Numbered from the stretch's first letter, positions 36,470 to 48,500 are shown. The stretch: DNA of 64,000 nucleotides from Trichinella spiralis (GCA_000181795.3 CM012953.1:79504-143503), one strand, 5' to 3'. Program-made: numbers and translations. The notes: generated by a model not told the origin, from the letters alone.

Positions 36470-37515
36470 ATGAACACTGATAAGGGAGATCTGTCTTATG
36501 AATGCATAAAGGCAAGACATGAAAGTGGAGATACGAGTATAGATGGCATTATTGAAGAACTTGAATTTCTATTGAAAGACACTGAAACGGTTAAGAAACA
36601 GATAAGTGAATCTCTTGGTGCTCCAAGAGAAGTATTGGAAATTTACGGGTTAACCTTACCAGAGGAAACTGCAAAGACTGTCGACGATCAGAATTTAATA
36701 CAGCAATCATGTTTACCTGGTACTTCAGAACAGTTTATTACACAAGAGGGTGTGGTACGTAGAAAAAGAAAGATGCGTAAAAAAAACATGTTTAAAACAG
36801 CAGTGAATCCCGCGAAGCGTAAATCTTCCAAAAAGGTCAAAGTAAGAAGACGCAAGGCTCTGGACATAGCAGATTTGACTCCCCAACAAAAAGAACCCTA
36901 TGAAAAGCCGTTCCAATATGGCAAAAATAAAAAAACAGTTTTAATTAATGATGAAAACAACAACTTTTTTTTAAGGGTGGAAAAGGGAATTAGTTTTGCG
37001 CGCTTTACCATCCAAATCGACCAGTGCTGATGTATATTACATTTCACCCAGTGGAATTAAATTTCGTTCTAGTAAAGAAGTCGAACGATTCGGTATGTAA
37101 AGTAGAAGATAAACAGAAAAGCAGATCTGTAATTATTGCGATCCTTTAGCTATCATGAACCCGCAAAGCATGAATGGACTTGGACCAGAAAATTTCACTT
37201 TTCGACGTTACCTTCTCGGCACTGGAAGCCCACTTGAATATAAACGAGACGCGTCAGTTGTATATATATTTTTTTTGATAAGAAACAATTAATTAATTGT
37301 ACTCGTGTTTCAAATTTTAGAGGATTCAGGTTTGGAACGAAAGCAAAATTTGCGAGAACAATGGAAGTGAAGATTAAAATTGAAAACCCTGAAATTGATG
37401 ATAATGATGTTTTACAAGCATGTTGAATTGAATTTTATGATAAAGTTATTATATTGTTATCTTGTAGGTAAATCCCAACGTCGTCGATTCGAACCCTGAA
37501 GATATGACTTCTTAA
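36470..37515 (+). CDS. Methyl-CpG-binding-domain (MBD) protein
   Basis: Five exons: 36470-36920, 36976-37092, 37150-37252, 37321-37408 and 37468-37515; phases join throughout to give 268 aa. The N-terminal 100 residues are acidic and predicted helical (IDGIIEELEFLLKDTETVKK). A strongly basic stretch follows (RRKRKMRKKNMF, KRKSSKKVKVRRRK), a likely nuclear localisation signal. The MBD spans about residues 148-200: GWKRELVLRALPSKS, ADVYYISPSGIKFRSS, VERF. Arginines in VLR and KFRS and the D-V-Y-Y strand match methyl-CpG-contacting positions of MBD proteins. Intron 1 appears to use a GC donor (CCAATATG|GCAAAA) with a good poly-T acceptor (TTTTTTTTAAG|GGTGG); reading through shifts frame and destroys the domain. 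The last donor (GAT|GTTTTA) is weak; without it the protein ends DVLQAC. The MBD subclass cannot be assigned. Its partner would be methylated DNA in the nucleus. Confidence 0.8.
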
Positions 37516-39350
37516 TTTGTTGATCTTGTTTCATATACATACATAAAATTATTAACATACTCTGTACATTTGGTTTATCAGAGTACACTTTCCTATTTAA
37601 TTTAATAAATGTCATTGTGAGTTTTCTCACAATCTACAGTACAAACATGATAAAAAACCAAATGATTCATGTATACCTTTTTAAAATCAATATGTGACGT
37701 GGTGAAAAACTGGTCATTCTTTTTAATCATTCAAGTGAATTCGTGCAATGATAAATAATTTATTATTCGCTAAAAAGTGTGTTGATGTTCTTTGAACGAA
37801 AAATTCTTTCAGTGTTATTTTTGAGAATGTTAATTAAAAAAAAATCACCACTGTATGTGTTCTTTTGCACTCCCCTTTACTTAAGATACGTATTATTATG
37901 AGAAATACTGCTTTTAAAAAGGAGAATAAAGCAGATTTTCAAATATGCTCTAACCAAAACGTAAAAATGATGATTAACAACACCAGTGCATGCTTTTCAA
38001 TCAAAACTTCCTTGATGAGAATATTTCATCTCACGTTCTAAATATAAATGCTTCCTTATTCTAGTTTTTTTTTGCTCAGTCTTTATCACAACTGTTGCTA
38101 TTTCTTTTATAAAATAAAAGTTGCATGAGCTAATAATTGTTTTTAATTCACAGCCTATTTAACCATTTTGAATGATTCTATTTTTTGTGCAGAAAAGGAA
38201 ATAATTAAAAAAATTTACTATTAATTTATTGTTACATGTGGTTACTTCTGCCTTGTTACTTGCCTTTTGCATCCACATTCAACCTTCTTCCTTTTCACCA
38301 AGAGAATGTCATTCTACTAAAAGGGCACCTTAAGCATTCGTTTGATCAGCAGCAGAATGACGACAAATGAATTCCATTTTATGCATGCTTCGTCAAACAG
38401 AAAATGCTATCATCTTTATCAGTGCCAGTTGGTGGTGGTTTTTCTGAACTAAAAATGTCTGCAACATTTTGCAAAACGCAAAATAATATTAAGCAATTAA
38501 AACCTGCTACTCTCGATTAAAGTTTTTAAACAACAAAGCAACATTCATTAAATTTTCAAAGAAAACACGACAACTTTTTTTCGTATAAATGAGAAAAAGC
38601 ACTCAAAAATCGAGCAATTGTACAACCTTAACCTTCAAACATTGTTGAGATGATGCTTGCATATTTTCATTTGTGCAACTGTTATCTGAAAAGTATTCAC
38701 CGTTTACATCCGTACCGCATACGCGACTTCGCTCCCATTACCGTACACCAAATGCATAAAAAACGACAATTAAGTATTATCAGTACATTAACGAAAAGCA
38801 TCGTTGTTAATGTGCGCACGTCGACCCTCAAAAAAGCGTCGCTTATTAGTGTTTTTTTCTTGATACGTGGACACCAATTCAATGAGTTCACGTTTTATTC
38901 TCTTGATGCGAATATAAATGAAACAGAAATTTTTTTTTCTGAAACTGAATAAATAAATAAAAATGGGAATCTCAGTAATTTCACACAATTCACTAATTGC
39001 ATCAGGAACGTCAATTATTGGCAGCTCCAGTAGACGGACGTGAAATAAAAAAACTCAACAATATAAATAACATCAAGATTGATATACACACAGCTGTTTG
39101 AAGTAGTAAAACATCAAAAACACACGATGCATGCGAGTTCCCGGCATTCATCATCAGTGAAAAATAGAAAACTTCCTACTCGAAAATATGCATATTATAT
39201 TACGTTGGACGTTTTGAAATTTCAACTCATACTAAAAAAAATTCTGATTTAAATTTTATTCTAAATGAATGAAAACGAACGAAGTTCGCGAAAAATTCCG
39301 AAACACTCTTTTTTTTCCATTCACTACTATTTTTCAAAATAATAAATTTC
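37516..39350. other. Convergent spacer between MBD and mitofusin genes
   Basis: The MBD 3' UTR probably ends after an AATAAA near 37604. The rest is AT-rich. Short open frames at 38650-38990 on both strands look random. One exon-like segment on the minus strand (38448-38379) is listed separately. No transposon or RNA gene was recognised. Confidence 0.45.
38379..38448 (-). other. Possible isolated terminal coding exon
   Basis: On the minus strand an acceptor (ACATTTTTAG) at 38449-38450 is followed by 70 nt reading, in phase, SEKPPPTGTDKDDSIFCLTKHA and a stop at 38381-38379. The composition (PPPTGTDKDD) is unlike the surrounding AT-rich translation. I could not find a matching upstream exon with a good donor between it and the mitofusin stop, so this may be chance. 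Confidence 0.2.
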
Positions 39351-42300
39351 TCACAAATACGGACGCAAGTAGCTGTTTTTGAAATTCTCCAGTTCACCTT
39401 GAAGCATAACAAAGTCTTTTCTAAAAATGCAATAACTATATAAGCAATTTTTAAAAAAAAATTACAACTGTGTAACACATGCAAAACAAAATAAGAAATT
39501 TCGCAATTAAACATTGTGTAATGCTTTGTTTTGAAAAAAAAAATTCTCACTTCACTGGAGTATATTCTGACGTCACTTTCTCCAATACGGCCACTTGCTT
39601 TTCCAATGCTTTTATTTCATCCTTGGTTTCAGACAAAGCTGTGGTCGCGACTGCATCCAATCGACAAGCAAGATCATCAATCTCTCTGCAAACAAAAATG
39701 CCAATTAAAATCAAAAAAACAAGACAAGAAAAATTAATTAATTAATTAAACTAAAAATGTACAATATTCGAAACAAGCACACCTCTGTATCTGCTGCTGA
39801 AAAGTGCTAATTATAGTAACTTCCATGATTTTCAACTTGCGACTGAGGTGGTCCGAAAACTGCCGCTTAAATTTTCGTTCCTTGGCTTTCTCGTTCCAGC
39901 TAAGCCTTTCGTACAAATAAATCAGCTCGTAAATTGAAATAATTGTCACAATTACAGGCCAACCAACTGTTCTTTTAATCTAATGATTACAAAATTGCTG
40001 ATAAAAAGTATTAAAAAACAAATTTTGTATAAAATTAACAAAATTTTCACATTTCACTAGTGAAAAAGAAATGAACTGAAAGCTAAAGTTGAAATCATTC
40101 CAAAAATCCTACCAACGCAAGTAATAAAAGTATCCCAACGCCTCCGTCGGCCACAGCCGAGGCATATCGCACAACAGCTGATGATTGGGCGTACATCTCT
40201 TCCCCTTGAACAGCCTGAAAAATGTGCACATAAAAGTTTGTTGTAAAAAAAATTAACCCCTGATATAATTTGAGACTTTGTTGCTGTGAAAATCCAAACA
40301 TTTGTAGCTGCTCAATTTGCGCATCAGATGCGCAATGCCGAGTGAAAATTGGAATTCCAAATGCTCTTCGAAATCTTTGAACAACTGGTCGCAAGGAATG
40401 ACAAAGGAAAATTTAAAAGGTGCCCTTTTCGGGTTAGAGCTCAGAATATTGTCCCTGCAAGATGGTGGCAAGCAGCTCAAAAAATGCACTAAACAATCAA
40501 ATTAAATAATATGCTTAATATGTTCAAAAATAAACAAAGAATACTTTCTAATGATTGTTCTTCTTTGTAAACTTCTGGAAGTAGTCGGCCTGTACAGGAG
40601 TCGATAAATTCAGTATTCAATACGTTGTCGACAAATTTAATCAGTTTCTTAAACAAATGGTTAAAAGCAATGTACAAATATATAAATACGCAAACAACAA
40701 TAAAACCTTTTTGTAATCTTTCAAATGATCAGGATCACTGGAAAACTCGCGCGAAAAATGCTCCAACATTGCATCAAATCGATTTGTTTGGCAGTCGAAT
40801 TCAGAAGAAATCTAAAAATGATTTTAAAAAAAAACTTTTATTTGAAAATTAAACTTGAACATCTTCAAATTAATTGAATAAAATAGTATTATTCATTACT
40901 CGTTTGCGGACTTTTTTTGAAAGATCTTCAACTACACCAGATGCACTCGACAAACAACTGACCACATCCTCCTCGGCACTTTTATAAGAAGATTCCATTC
41001 CCTTTAATCTTTCAGATTTCTCCTTTCTGAAATTCAAACATATATGTATTTAAAATTAGCAAATTGAAACAGCAATAAAGCTCACAGTTCAGCTTTAATC
41101 TTAACCAAAAGTGTGTCAAGGAGTTCGCAAACTTCTTCGCAGATTGCTTTTCCCTTTTCAACATGTGAATAAAACTTCGTCACAATTGCAGTTTTAGAGA
41201 TACATAACTAAAAATTAAAAACAAAAACAAAAATTACATTCAGTTATACTATCAAATTAATAATATAATAAACAATATAATAAATATGTTTTTTTTTTCA
41301 CCTCAAACTGACGTTCAAAATTCTGAAATTCCATACACCGTTCTTCGAAACGTTCAGGAGGAGCTGAGGAAGCACCTGTTTAAGGTAACAATATATTAAA
41401 ATAAATCAAGATAAAAAAGTATACAACAACATGAGAAAGATACATGGAGAGTGAATCCCCTTCTGTTTCAGTCTGGTGTAGAGCATCTCACGAGAAGATA
41501 CGAAAAATATTCTATTCCGTGCTTCTTTCTCGGTGCACGACTGCAAATCATTCACCAAAAAATCAATACACCTATTCATGTGTTGTTCTCGAACCTTTAC
41601 CAAAATTGAGACAATTTTTTAAAAATGCATGTATTCAACAAAAAAAGTACCTGATCAATAAACTCTGGCTCATCGACGCTGGCATCCCACCTGTTGTTCA
41701 GGATGAAGATATTTGGTTTCGAAAGCTTATCTTTAACATGTCGAAAAAAGCTCTTCTCCTAAAAATTAGTAAAAATCGATTTAACTTAAATACTACTTTT
41801 ATGTTTAAAAATAAATTCAACGGAAATAAAATTTTAATTAAATACCAGCCAATGTCGGCCTGTTTCAACTACAACTAGCATCTAAGCTTCATTTCTACAA
41901 GTCTTTTTAAAAAAAAATTTTCGAATGGCACCGTTGTATGTGGTAGAAAGTTAACATTATTCGGGTGAATAGAATGTTGATTTTTACAGACTGCTTCACC
42001 CTTTGATTGTCAAAGAAAAAACAACAAACAAACAAGAATTGTTATATCAGACGGTCTAAAAACCCTACTCTCGGTTAGTTCAGGACAAAAAGTTTATCCA
42101 ATACAGAAGCAAATCGACACTAATGTTTCACTTCAGTAAGCCCCTACTTACCGTTTCTGTAAGAGTAGCTTCGGCATTGCAAACAAACACGAAGACGTCT
42201 GCATCGCCACAGTGCTTGTTAATCCATTCATCATACTGTGGAGCAACGTCGATTCCAGGACTAAATTATATTTCACGTTGAAAAAAAAATTAATAACAAT

Positions 42301-43144
42301 TAAACACAAATCACCTATCAAGAAGGACAACTTCGTTCTGTAAAAGAGTAGAATCCGATTTTGGCCAGTACAATCGTACCATCACATCCTCACCTAAGTC
42401 GCTGTTACAAAAGGCACTGGCCTTTTGATGAATAGTCTATTGAAGCGAGAGAAATTCAAATATTTTAAAATTTACTTCTACTTATACTTTTACCTCCACA
42501 TCCAGTTTATCACTACTATTATCAAACTGTATATACTTCTGCGCTGCATCAGTTCCTTCTACTTGAATGAAACAACGCGTAGTGTGTCCCATTCCTGTTG
42601 GAAGCACTTTGGAACGAAGCATCGCGTTTATCGAAGTGCTCTTACCATTGCTTGTTCTTAAATGATCTCAGTATCTACTTTTCGTAATAATTCAACAAAT
42701 ATCAAGAAACATTACTTTCCAAAGAAGACCACTTTCATGTGATCTCGAGATAATATATTGCCAATAGAAGAAATTCCCTGTTTCAAATTTTCTACCCGAC
42801 CAACAATATCAGCATCCACCAAATCACAATTAAACGACTGCTCTGTAATATATAAAAAATGTCGCCGAAACAAAAGAAATATTAACCAGCTCAAACGTAC
42901 CACAAATTGCCCGAAACACTTTGTCAATACATTGTTCTGTTCGAATAAAAATATCTTTTATTTTTCCTTTCGCTTCAACAAATTTGTGAAGTGGAGATGG
43001 ACTAGCATTGACCGCTTCTGAAAAAAAACATACTTTACCATTCATATTTAAAAAATGAACCTTCAAACCTGGAGGTCGTAAACTTTTACTACGTCCTCTA
43101 GAGTCAGGTGTCGACATGTTTACATTTATCGGTGGTAAATCCAT
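39351..43144 (-). CDS. fzo-1: Mitofusin / fuzzy-onions GTPase
   Basis: About fourteen exons from ATG 43144 (MDLPPINVN; a second ATG lies near 43117) to TGA 39353-39351. Order: [25 protein letters not shown] joined to [13 protein letters not shown] (P-loop G1); SGK-type switch [20 protein letters not shown] (G3); [13 protein letters not shown] (G4); [13 protein letters not shown] and [12 protein letters not shown]. The first heptad repeat is in exons about 41350-40740. Two adjacent membrane segments lie near 40100-40180 ([14 protein letters not shown]) and 39905-39975 ([18 protein letters not shown]). The diagnostic [19 protein letters not shown] follows, then the HR2 coiled coil ([15 protein letters not shown]) and the final exon [18 protein letters not shown]. 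It drives outer mitochondrial membrane fusion by GTP-dependent tethering. GTPase motifs look complete. No neighbouring gene shares its strand and theme except the distant ornithine carrier. Confidence 0.92.
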
Positions 43145-44401
43145 TGTCAACTGCAGTACATTAAACAAGTTGTTAAAAATTACACCAAATAACTGAAAGT
43201 GAGACGTCCAATTACAAAATAAAAATTATTCTGCAACAGTTCCTTTTTATATGTAAATGTAATTGAAATTCGCAGTTTCCTTGATTGAACAGATAGATAT
43301 TAGATAAATGAATAACTTCATCCACAAATGCATTAAATAACAAATTTAAAAACACAGTGATCACCAAATATAACTTAAATAAATCATCTGAAACAATAAT
43401 ATAAGATATTTCAAAATATAATAAAATAATACAACTGACTAATTGACAAATCGAATAGTCTCAAATGGTTAATAGTAAGATGTAATGTTTAAAGCTTACA
43501 TTTTTATATCAATGCTTTTTCAAAAAAGCAACAGAATAAATAATATACATATAAATTTTCATTTTATATATCACAATAATAAACAGTTAATCTAAACTGC
43601 GCATCAAAAATGAACAAACAAATAAAGCATAAAAATACTGTAACAATTATTAAAAATTAAGTAAAGTTTACTGTAATTCAAAAAAATAAAATTTATATAA
43701 GTTTGTTTCCTGTTGCATTGACTGGAGTTTCAATTGTTTTGATGAAATGCCTCGACTGAAAGATTTCCAGACTTCTTTTTGATATGCACATTTTCAGATT
43801 TAACTGCTACTTTTACTCAAATTCATTTGTTCAACATTCATCATTTAACCCTACGATTACCAAAAGGGGTTTGGCTAGACTCCAGCAACAGAAAACTAAA
43901 ACACTTTGTTAAAAGAAGTTCACTTCTGCTGATTACTTCATTTCAAATGTTTCTTTAATTAATAAATTATTATAAATTCTGTTCAAAATTTTCATTTCAA
44001 AGTTTCAAAATAGCATTGCATCAGTGTTAATATACTTAAAAAATATTTTTAAATTTAAACAGCATCACTTTATAATGAAGTGTTTTCATTTGCATTGCTA
44101 AGCAGTAGCCTACTGGTCAACTTTTCGATACTATGACGGCTTAAAGCAAAGGAGATTCGGAGGTAAGTTTCACGCAGTAGCTTTTTTATATTAATAACTT
44201 TCATCTATAAATTTCTGATAAATTCCAATCTAAAGGGATGGTCCCACTTGGGCTCAATTTTGTTCCCATTCGGTCCCACTGTTCATTTATTGGTCGTTGT
44301 CCTCGCTATTTTATTAGTCCGTAATCTCGCTATTTTATTAGACCGTAAAGTCTTTTTCGTATTGGTTTTCCTTGTCTAATTGCTCATTGATTCAAATCTT
44401 T
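43145..44401. other. Mitofusin upstream region up to the assembly gap
   Basis: AT-rich, no supported gene. It should contain the mitofusin promoter near 43150-43300. Near the gap the base composition rises in GC (44238-44300, GGTCCCACTTGGGC and CGGTCCCACTG), hinting at different DNA, possibly transposon or repeat, beginning before the gap. Confidence 0.45.
44302..44349. repeat. Two tandem 24-bp units beside the gap
   Basis: CTCGCTATTTTATTAG followed by TCCGTAAT, then the same 24-bp unit again with two mismatches (ACCGTAAA). They lie 52 bp from the N run, so a longer array may have caused the assembly gap. Confidence 0.7.
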
Positions 44402-45263
44402 NNNNNNNNNNNNNNNNNNNNNNNNNNNNNNNNNNNNNNNNNNNNNNNNNNNNNNNNNNNNNNNNNNNNNNNNNNNNNNNNNNNNNNNNNNNNNNNNNNN
44501 NNNNNNNNNNNNNNNNNNNNNNNNNNNNNNNNNNNNNNNNNNNNNNNNNNNNNNNNNNNNNNNNNNNNNNNNNNNNNNNNNNNNNNNNNNNNNNNNNNNN
44601 NNNNNNNNNNNNNNNNNNNNNNNNNNNNNNNNNNNNNNNNNNNNNNNNNNNNNNNNNNNNNNNNNNNNNNNNNNNNNNNNNNNNNNNNNNNNNNNNNNNN
44701 NNNNNNNNNNNNNNNNNNNNNNNNNNNNNNNNNNNNNNNNNNNNNNNNNNNNNNNNNNNNNNNNNNNNNNNNNNNNNNNNNNNNNNNNNNNNNNNNNNNN
44801 NNNNNNNNNNNNNNNNNNNNNNNNNNNNNNNNNNNNNNNNNNNNNNNNNNNNNNNNNNNNNNNNNNNNNNNNNNNNNNNNNNNNNNNNNNNNNNNNNNNN
44901 NNNNNNNNNNNNNNNNNNNNNNNNNNNNNNNNNNNNNNNNNNNNNNNNNNNNNNNNNNNNNNNNNNNNNNNNNNNNNNNNNNNNNNNNNNNNNNNNNNNN
45001 NNNNNNNNNNNNNNNNNNNNNNNNNNNNNNNNNNNNNNNNNNNNNNNNNNNNNNNNNNNNNNNNNNNNNNNNNNNNNNNNNNNNNNNNNNNNNNNNNNNN
45101 NNNNNNNNNNNNNNNNNNNNNNNNNNNNNNNNNNNNNNNNNNNNNNNNNNNNNNNNNNNNNNNNNNNNNNNNNNNNNNNNNNNNNNNNNNNNNNNNNNNN
45201 NNNNNNNNNNNNNNNNNNNNNNNNNNNNNNNNNNNNNNNNNNNNNNNNNNNNNNNNNNNNNNN
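44402..45263. other. Assembly gap (862 N)
   Basis: A run of N from 44402 to 45263. By comparison with the right-hand copy of the duplicated segment, it should hide the promoter, the signal-peptide exon and intron 1 of the left serine-protease homologue if those were duplicated. Confidence 0.99.
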
Positions 45264-46255
45264 TCAGAATGTGGAGAAGAGGCAACTGAGACTTTGCATT
45301 AGTATACAAACCGGTGCAGCAAGGTTCAAAACGTGTACTTGGCATTGCATGTCAGGGTACAATTGTGCCAGGAAAACATCAAAACCACACTGATACTGTT
45401 TTGGTATCGTCATACTGCATTGTAGAAGAGTAATTGGCATCTTATAATTTTCATCCAGTTATTATTAAACGTAACTTTGTATTAATATTTCAGTCCTCCG
45501 GAAGGTTATGTTGTCAGTGTCGGTTCTCCTGATCCTCATGGAGATCTTCAATCAAGTGCACAACAATTCAGGGCCCAACGTATTCTAAATTTCCCATTCG
45601 AAAAACATCCAGTTGGAATTTTGAAAACTCCACAACCTATCATGTACAGTGATTCAGTTAAACCTATGTGTATAGCAGAGGCTCCATTACCAGATGAGCA
45701 CGTATGCATACTGGGAGTTGTAACAAGGGGAGGTTTGATGACATTGCGTCATGTGCAAATGTTATATGAAAGTGATTGTCAAGAACTTGCGCAAGGTTTG
45801 AGTTCATACTTGTGTGCAAAAGTGAAAGAAATTGATGCAGAAGTAGCTGAAACCCTTGGCATGGATCCAGAGTTGGTAAGCTACTGAAAGAATAAGAATT
45901 TATTTTTTTTATTTCATATATTATTTTAGGATATATATCCATTTTCTGCGCCACTTGATTTTGACATCAATGGTGTAAAAGCTGGAAGTGTAAGTATTAT
46001 CAAAAGATCTATTTAATACTTCATTGCTAATATCCAATTATACTTATTTTATAGTTGGAAACTCCACTGTTTTGTCTTACCAATGAGCATCCAACATGGT
46101 CAGTTTACGGATTTGCATTAAATGCATTTGATGTAACACATCCTGATAGCCCTATTTTGTTTTCTGATGTACCAAGTGATTTAACTGCCATAAAGGAACA
46201 CAGTGACATCAGTTATCAAGAATGGGTACAACGTATGCTCTCCAAGCAAGGCTAA
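45264..46255 (+). pseudogene. Left copy of secreted serine-protease homologue; frameshifted, 5' end in gap
   Basis: Exons correspond one-for-one to the right copy: 45264-45429 (partial), 45494-45875, 45930-45989 and 46055-46255. Relative to the right copy, one base is missing near 45293 (ACTTTG versus ACTCTTG). This puts a TAG in frame within four codons and would truncate the protein just after the signal peptide. All other exon differences (three) are synonymous, and the remaining splice sites are intact. The lesion lies only 30 bases from the N run, where assembly errors are common, so the copy may be a recent pseudogene or an intact gene with a sequence error. The catalytic positions are the same dead ones as in the right copy. 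A poly(A) signal AATAAA follows at 46306-46311. Confidence 0.75.
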
Positions 46256-46678
46256 AAATTTCAAATCATATATATGTACATCTATTTAATAATTTCTAAT
46301 TTTGCAATAAAAAAGTAAAATACATTTGTAATGTATCAGTGTTGAAAAATTTCACAGGACGCTTTTATGACAAAAATTATTAACCGCTTCTGAAAAGGAT
46401 TAAAAGGTTGTCTTCTTTTGACAATCCATCTGCAATGTTATGTTGGTGCACCTTCAAGAGATAAATTGAGCAGAGGTTGTTTTCATTACCCTAAAAAACG
46501 TTCGCCACATGAAAGCCTGTAGAATGCAGAATTGCTATGGAACTTGAAAAGATGGTTTTCCAAAGAAAGTAATCATGAATGAAGAGTACTCGATGGTCAT
46601 TGAGCAAAAGGCATAATGCATGGTACTGATTTTGTATTGAACTTATCCATTCCGCCGTATGAATACATTTTGATGCTG
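45264..46678. repeat. Segmental duplication, left copy
   Basis: This 1415-bp block matches 57444-58859 with seven substitutions and one 1-bp indel seen by eye (about 99.4% identity), including identical introns 2-4. Homology stops sharply after GATGCTG at 46672-46678. Its left limit is hidden in the gap. Confidence 0.92.
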
Positions 46679-47711
46679 GACAGTGCATGCGTGCATTGAT
46701 TTTATTCGAATCTGGAATTGAATGATCAATTTCTATAAGTGGATTTTTGTCTAAGAGCCGCATACTCGCTTTTGAGTGAAACTTCAAATAAAGCCTTGTT
46801 CTCAGAGATGTAGTTACTGAAATAAGAAGATTTTCGTGAAACGTGAAGACGTGGACGCCTGAAATTCCTGGAAAATACAGACGTTTTGATGAAGAATATG
46901 CAACGATGGGAGATATATTACATTTAATGATTAGTATATGACGTAGGTTTTATAGCTTGGCACACTATATATAAAAGTTGAGAAAAATAGAAAACTGATC
47001 TGAAACAATGAACTACTAACGCCTATTGAAGACTACATGTATTTTCAGGTTGCGGTCGATTCGTAAGTGACATAAATCGTGATAATATCTGAATCTCTAA
47101 TCTGTAATGAAAAGTTGAAGTTGAATTTCTTACTTCACAGACCATTGCTATTTGCCTCGAAAGACAATTTAGAATTGGAGTTATAAAAGGTAGTAAAAGA
47201 AAAAGTATTCTTACCACTGAAATGTTATTTCTGATGGGACTTCACCAATTGTACCTTATATTAAACTAATTCAATTTATTCGGTTATTTTTATAAAGGAA
47301 CGGTGAACCCATCAATAAAGGCAGCTGCGTTCATTTTGCGAACCACAAATGAAATATTTGCAGAATTGGCTGAAAGAAATTCTTTACAAAGTTAAATTTG
47401 CATAGAGCATTTAAACAACTTCGAGCTGATGAACAATTCTTTCACCTGCGTTGTCCGAGGCGATTGACAGAGTGGTAAAAAATTTTTAGGAGTAAGGACA
47501 CGTGCAGATAATAATCTTTGGGCGCAATGCTAAAGCATCGAACGCATTCAAGAAGTAGTTTTTCCCATTTTATTTTCCAGCGTGTAATTTCACACTTGAG
47601 TACCACGCTTTGGTCGTCAATATATCATTAATAGAGGGTCATTAAATTTTTTAACAGATTTAAGCATTGGGATCTAGAAAGCGACGTATAAGGGCACTTA
47701 ATCGCATGGCA
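46679..47711. other. Accessory DNA without a supported gene
   Basis: No intact gene. Short protein-like but stop-ridden stretches on the minus strand near 47330-47650 may be the eroded C-terminal part of the hAT-like transposase to the right, but I cannot support this by motif. Confidence 0.35.
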
Positions 47712-48500
47712 TTATTGCATTGCTGAAGAAATTTGTCGTGGAACTGCTGGATAACGTTCTTGAAACAGGGCGTCCACACCGTCAGTCAGCGTCAGTTGGT
47801 AGGTGGCCGTATTTTGGTTCTTAAGCGTACCTTCAGCAATCAGCTTCCCGCTGAAAGTTTTAAGCTCTGTAGATCTTATGAAGGACCATTGAAAAACGCC
47901 CAGACTAATCGAATCACTGCAAAACAGTTCCATATGGCTTGAACTTCAGAGGACTTAGTAACTGTCACATTCAAAGAAAGATATGCGCAGTGTATGCAAA
48001 GTGTGTTCGAATACTTGTTCATGAATCATATGTTGAGCTCCTCGAATTTCACCACCCATTACTGCCGCACTATCATAAATTCCTGCCATCAAGATATGAA
48101 CAATCAATCAATGCCATATTCATGTAATTTTTTCTAAAATCATCCTTGCTATTCCACCACCGCTGAGATCGATCATCTCGAGATAGGCAATGAATTCTTC
48201 TCTAACGATACTGTTTTCCACAAAACGCAGACACAGTCATAGCTGCCCCGCAATTGAGGAATCCTTTGTTTCATCAGCAATAACGGTGAAAAAACGGGCT
48301 CTTCGTAAGCTCGAAACAATCTTTTCACGGATTTCCTGGCTGTAGAAATGTATCACTTCGTTTTGGATCGTGTTGCTGGCGTATAATTTTTGATCAGTTT
48401 CTGTCAACAAATGGTCTGTCAACGTTACGCCCATTTCAACACAGTAGTCGAGCATAGCACGAAAATTGCCCTGCTTTTTCTGATCCTCAGATAATACCGC
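47712..48500 (-). pseudogene. Dead hAT-like transposase relic (DUF4371 / ZMYM1-type)
   Basis: Read on the minus strand from about 48500: QGNFRAMLDYC, then TIQNEVIHFYSQEIREKIV and RRARFFTVIADETKDSS, the conserved start of the DUF4371 region of hAT-type transposases and domesticated ZMYM1-like proteins, including the invariant ADET motif. A TGA (48239-48237) interrupts just before the expected L-C-L-R-F-V, which then reads in the same frame. Farther on, in another frame, YDSAAVMGGEIRGAQ matches the G-Y-D-G-A-A-x-M-x-G motif of the family, and a further fragment lies at 47933-47712. At least one nonsense mutation and one frame change show it is inactive. No zinc-finger region or terminal repeats were found, so it is a fragment. 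Confidence 0.75.

Noticed and set aside
38650-38988. Frames of 64-100 codons on both strands
   Set aside because: No conserved motif, low-complexity ends and no splice context.
15563-43144. Possible functional gene cluster (minus-strand run)
   Set aside because: The products belong to unrelated pathways with separate promoters and spacers; co-orientation alone is not evidence of a system.
44372-45393. Three long frames of 305-337 codons
   Set aside because: They consist almost entirely of unknown residues across the N gap.
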